DNA from: JACRCE01 sp038043305
GTDB lineage: Bacteria > Desulfobacterota > GWC2-55-46
Length of the DNA stretch: 21,546 bases
Assembly: GCA_038043305.1 (NCBI GenBank)
Contig: JBBTCG010000143.1
Coordinates: forward strand, 1-21,546
Direction: 5' to 3'
In this document: positions 20,696 through 21,546 of the stretch, piece after piece
Position numbering within the stretch: position 1 is the stretch's first letter
How the letters are laid out: each line of letters opens with the position of its first letter
The notes under the pieces: generated by a model
What the model was told of the DNA's origin: nothing
Databases searched by the model: none
Seen by the model: only the letters and a program-made list of their open reading frames with translations
Position numbers and translations under genes: made by a program

Positions 20696-21546
20696 ATGCA
20701 ATGGCACCAGATGACAACGGACGAGCTGCTCCGCGAACTCGGCACGGACGCTGCTCAAGGCTTAAGCGGCTACGAGGCAAAGGCGCGCCTTGAAAGATAC
20801 GGGAGAAACCGTCTCGTGGAGCAAAAGAAAGAGTCCCGCCTGCTTAAATTCGCCGGGCACTTCACCGAGTTAATAATCCTCGTGCTCATAGCCGCCGCCA
20901 TTATAGCGGCGGCGCTCGGCGAATGGGTGGATTCCATCGCCATACTTGCCATAGTCTTCATGAACGGCGTCATCGGATTCGTTCAGGACGAAAAGGCCGA
21001 AAAGGTCATGGAGGCGCTCAAAAGACTAACAGCCCCCTTGGCAAGGGTCATACGCGACGGCTCTCAGGCCACGGGCGACGCAAACGAACTCGTCCCGGGC
21101 GATGTCGTTGTCTTCGAGGCAGGTTCATCAGTGCCTGCAGACTGCCGCATAATAGAGGCCGTATCCCTGAGGATTGACGAATCGGCCATAACCGGCGAGT
21201 CGCACGCCGTTGACAAGGACGCCGGGGCAATTGAAAACGCCATGCCTCTCGGCGACAGGATAAACATGGCCTATCTCGGCACAACAATAGTCTACGGCAG
21301 GGGAAAGGCCGTGGTGGTCGCAACCGGTCAATCGTCCGAGATGGGCAGGATCGCCAAACTCTTACAAGAGTCCAAGCCTGAACCGACCCCCCTGCAAAAA
21401 AACCTTGCGGACTTCGGACGCAAACTGGTCTATGCCGCGGGTCTGGTCTGCGCGCTGATATTCTTCCTCGGGGTGATGCGCGGGGAAGGCGTCCTACCCA
21501 TGTTCCTTACCGCGATAAGCCTTGCGGTTGCCGCGATACCGGAAGG
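20696..21546 (+). CDS. P-type cation-transporting ATPase, 5' part (cut by the window end)
   Basis: 283 codons are visible and the gene runs off the end. The N-terminal cation ATPase domain (about 1-50) has LSGYEAKARLERYGRN. Two membrane helices follow at about 56-94. The actuator domain has LVPGDVVVFEAGSSVPADCR and then IDESAITGES, with the TGES phosphatase loop intact. A third helix begins near 244, and the visible part stops at AVAAIPEG, the start of the PEGL motif that marks P2-type (Ca2+, Mn2+ or Na+/H+-like) pumps. The phosphorylated DKTGT lies beyond the window. ATG 20696 has AGGAG 9 nt upstream; ATG 20690 is an in-frame alternative. Ion specificity cannot be judged without the later helices. 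Confidence 0.92.
   Translation, partial: MQWHQMTTDELLRELGTDAAQGLSGYEAKARLERYGRNRLVEQKKESRLLKFAGHFTELIILVLIAAAIIAAALGEWVDSIAILAIVFMNGVIGFVQDEKAEKVMEALKRLTAPLARVIRDGSQATGDANELVPGDVVVFEAGSSVPADCRIIEAVSLRIDESAITGESHAVDKDAGAIENAMPLGDRINMAYLGTTIVYGRGKAVVVATGQSSEMGRIAKLLQESKPEPTPLQKNLADFGRKLVYAAGLVCALIFFLGVMRGEGVLPMFLTAISLAVAAIPE

Overview
The window is a chromosomal segment of a Gram-negative bacterium. Two heptosyltransferases and the heptose-bisphosphate phosphatase GmhB indicate a heptose-containing lipopolysaccharide core and so an outer membrane. The gene set (nrdR-rib-nusB operon, succinate dehydrogenase/fumarate reductase with a cysteine-rich CCG subunit instead of membrane anchors, frequent TTG/GTG starts, many short hairpin repeats between genes) resembles Desulfobacterota or Nitrospirota genomes. 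That placement is an inference; no marker here fixes the taxon. No phage, integrase, transposase, rRNA or CRISPR array was seen.

Layout. 1-2430: tRNA-Glu with its terminator, a minus-strand pair (secreted NosD-like beta-helix protein with a membrane tail, then a small four-helix membrane protein overlapping it by 4 nt), tRNA-Ala on the minus strand, and an HU-type DNA-binding protein with its own promoter and terminator. 2430-2716: repeat-packed spacer. 2717-7260: plus-strand operon nrdR-ribD-ribE-ribBA-ribH-nusB, which encodes the whole committed riboflavin pathway plus a ribonucleotide reductase repressor and an antitermination factor. 7337-8464: DegT-type sugar aminotransferase, closed by a strong terminator. 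8584-13417: sdhA, a 412-nt repeat-rich gap, sdhB, a two-CCG-domain subunit and a diacylglycerol-kinase-like lipid kinase. 13418-13668: convergent spacer filled with repeats. 20547 down to 13669: a minus-strand envelope operon with heptosyltransferase II, gmhB, heptosyltransferase I, PAP2 phosphatase, ArnT-like membrane glycosyltransferase, polyprenyl-phosphate GT2 glycosyltransferase and a flippase-like eight-helix protein. 20696 to the end: the first part of a P-type cation ATPase, transcribed divergently.

How the genes work together. The rib genes cover GTP and ribulose-5-phosphate to riboflavin in four polypeptides. SdhA, SdhB and the CCG protein fit a 'type E' (non-classical) succinate:quinone oxidoreductase; SdhB has an extra cysteine that should turn the usual 3Fe-4S cluster into a second 4Fe-4S. 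In the envelope operon the last four genes are joined by 1-4 nt overlaps or a 20-nt gap. They look like a lipid-linked sugar module: make polyprenyl-P-sugar, flip it, transfer it to lipid A or another acceptor, and remove a lipid phosphate.

The most unusual structure is the repeat content. A roughly 95-nt element (called A here) with a 24-26 bp palindrome at one end occurs four times. It forms the whole or nearly the whole spacer in waaF-gmhB and gmhB-waaC, and part of the spacer in sdhA-sdhB. Its palindrome, or that of a second family (C), supplies the last codons and stop of the upstream gene in several cases.
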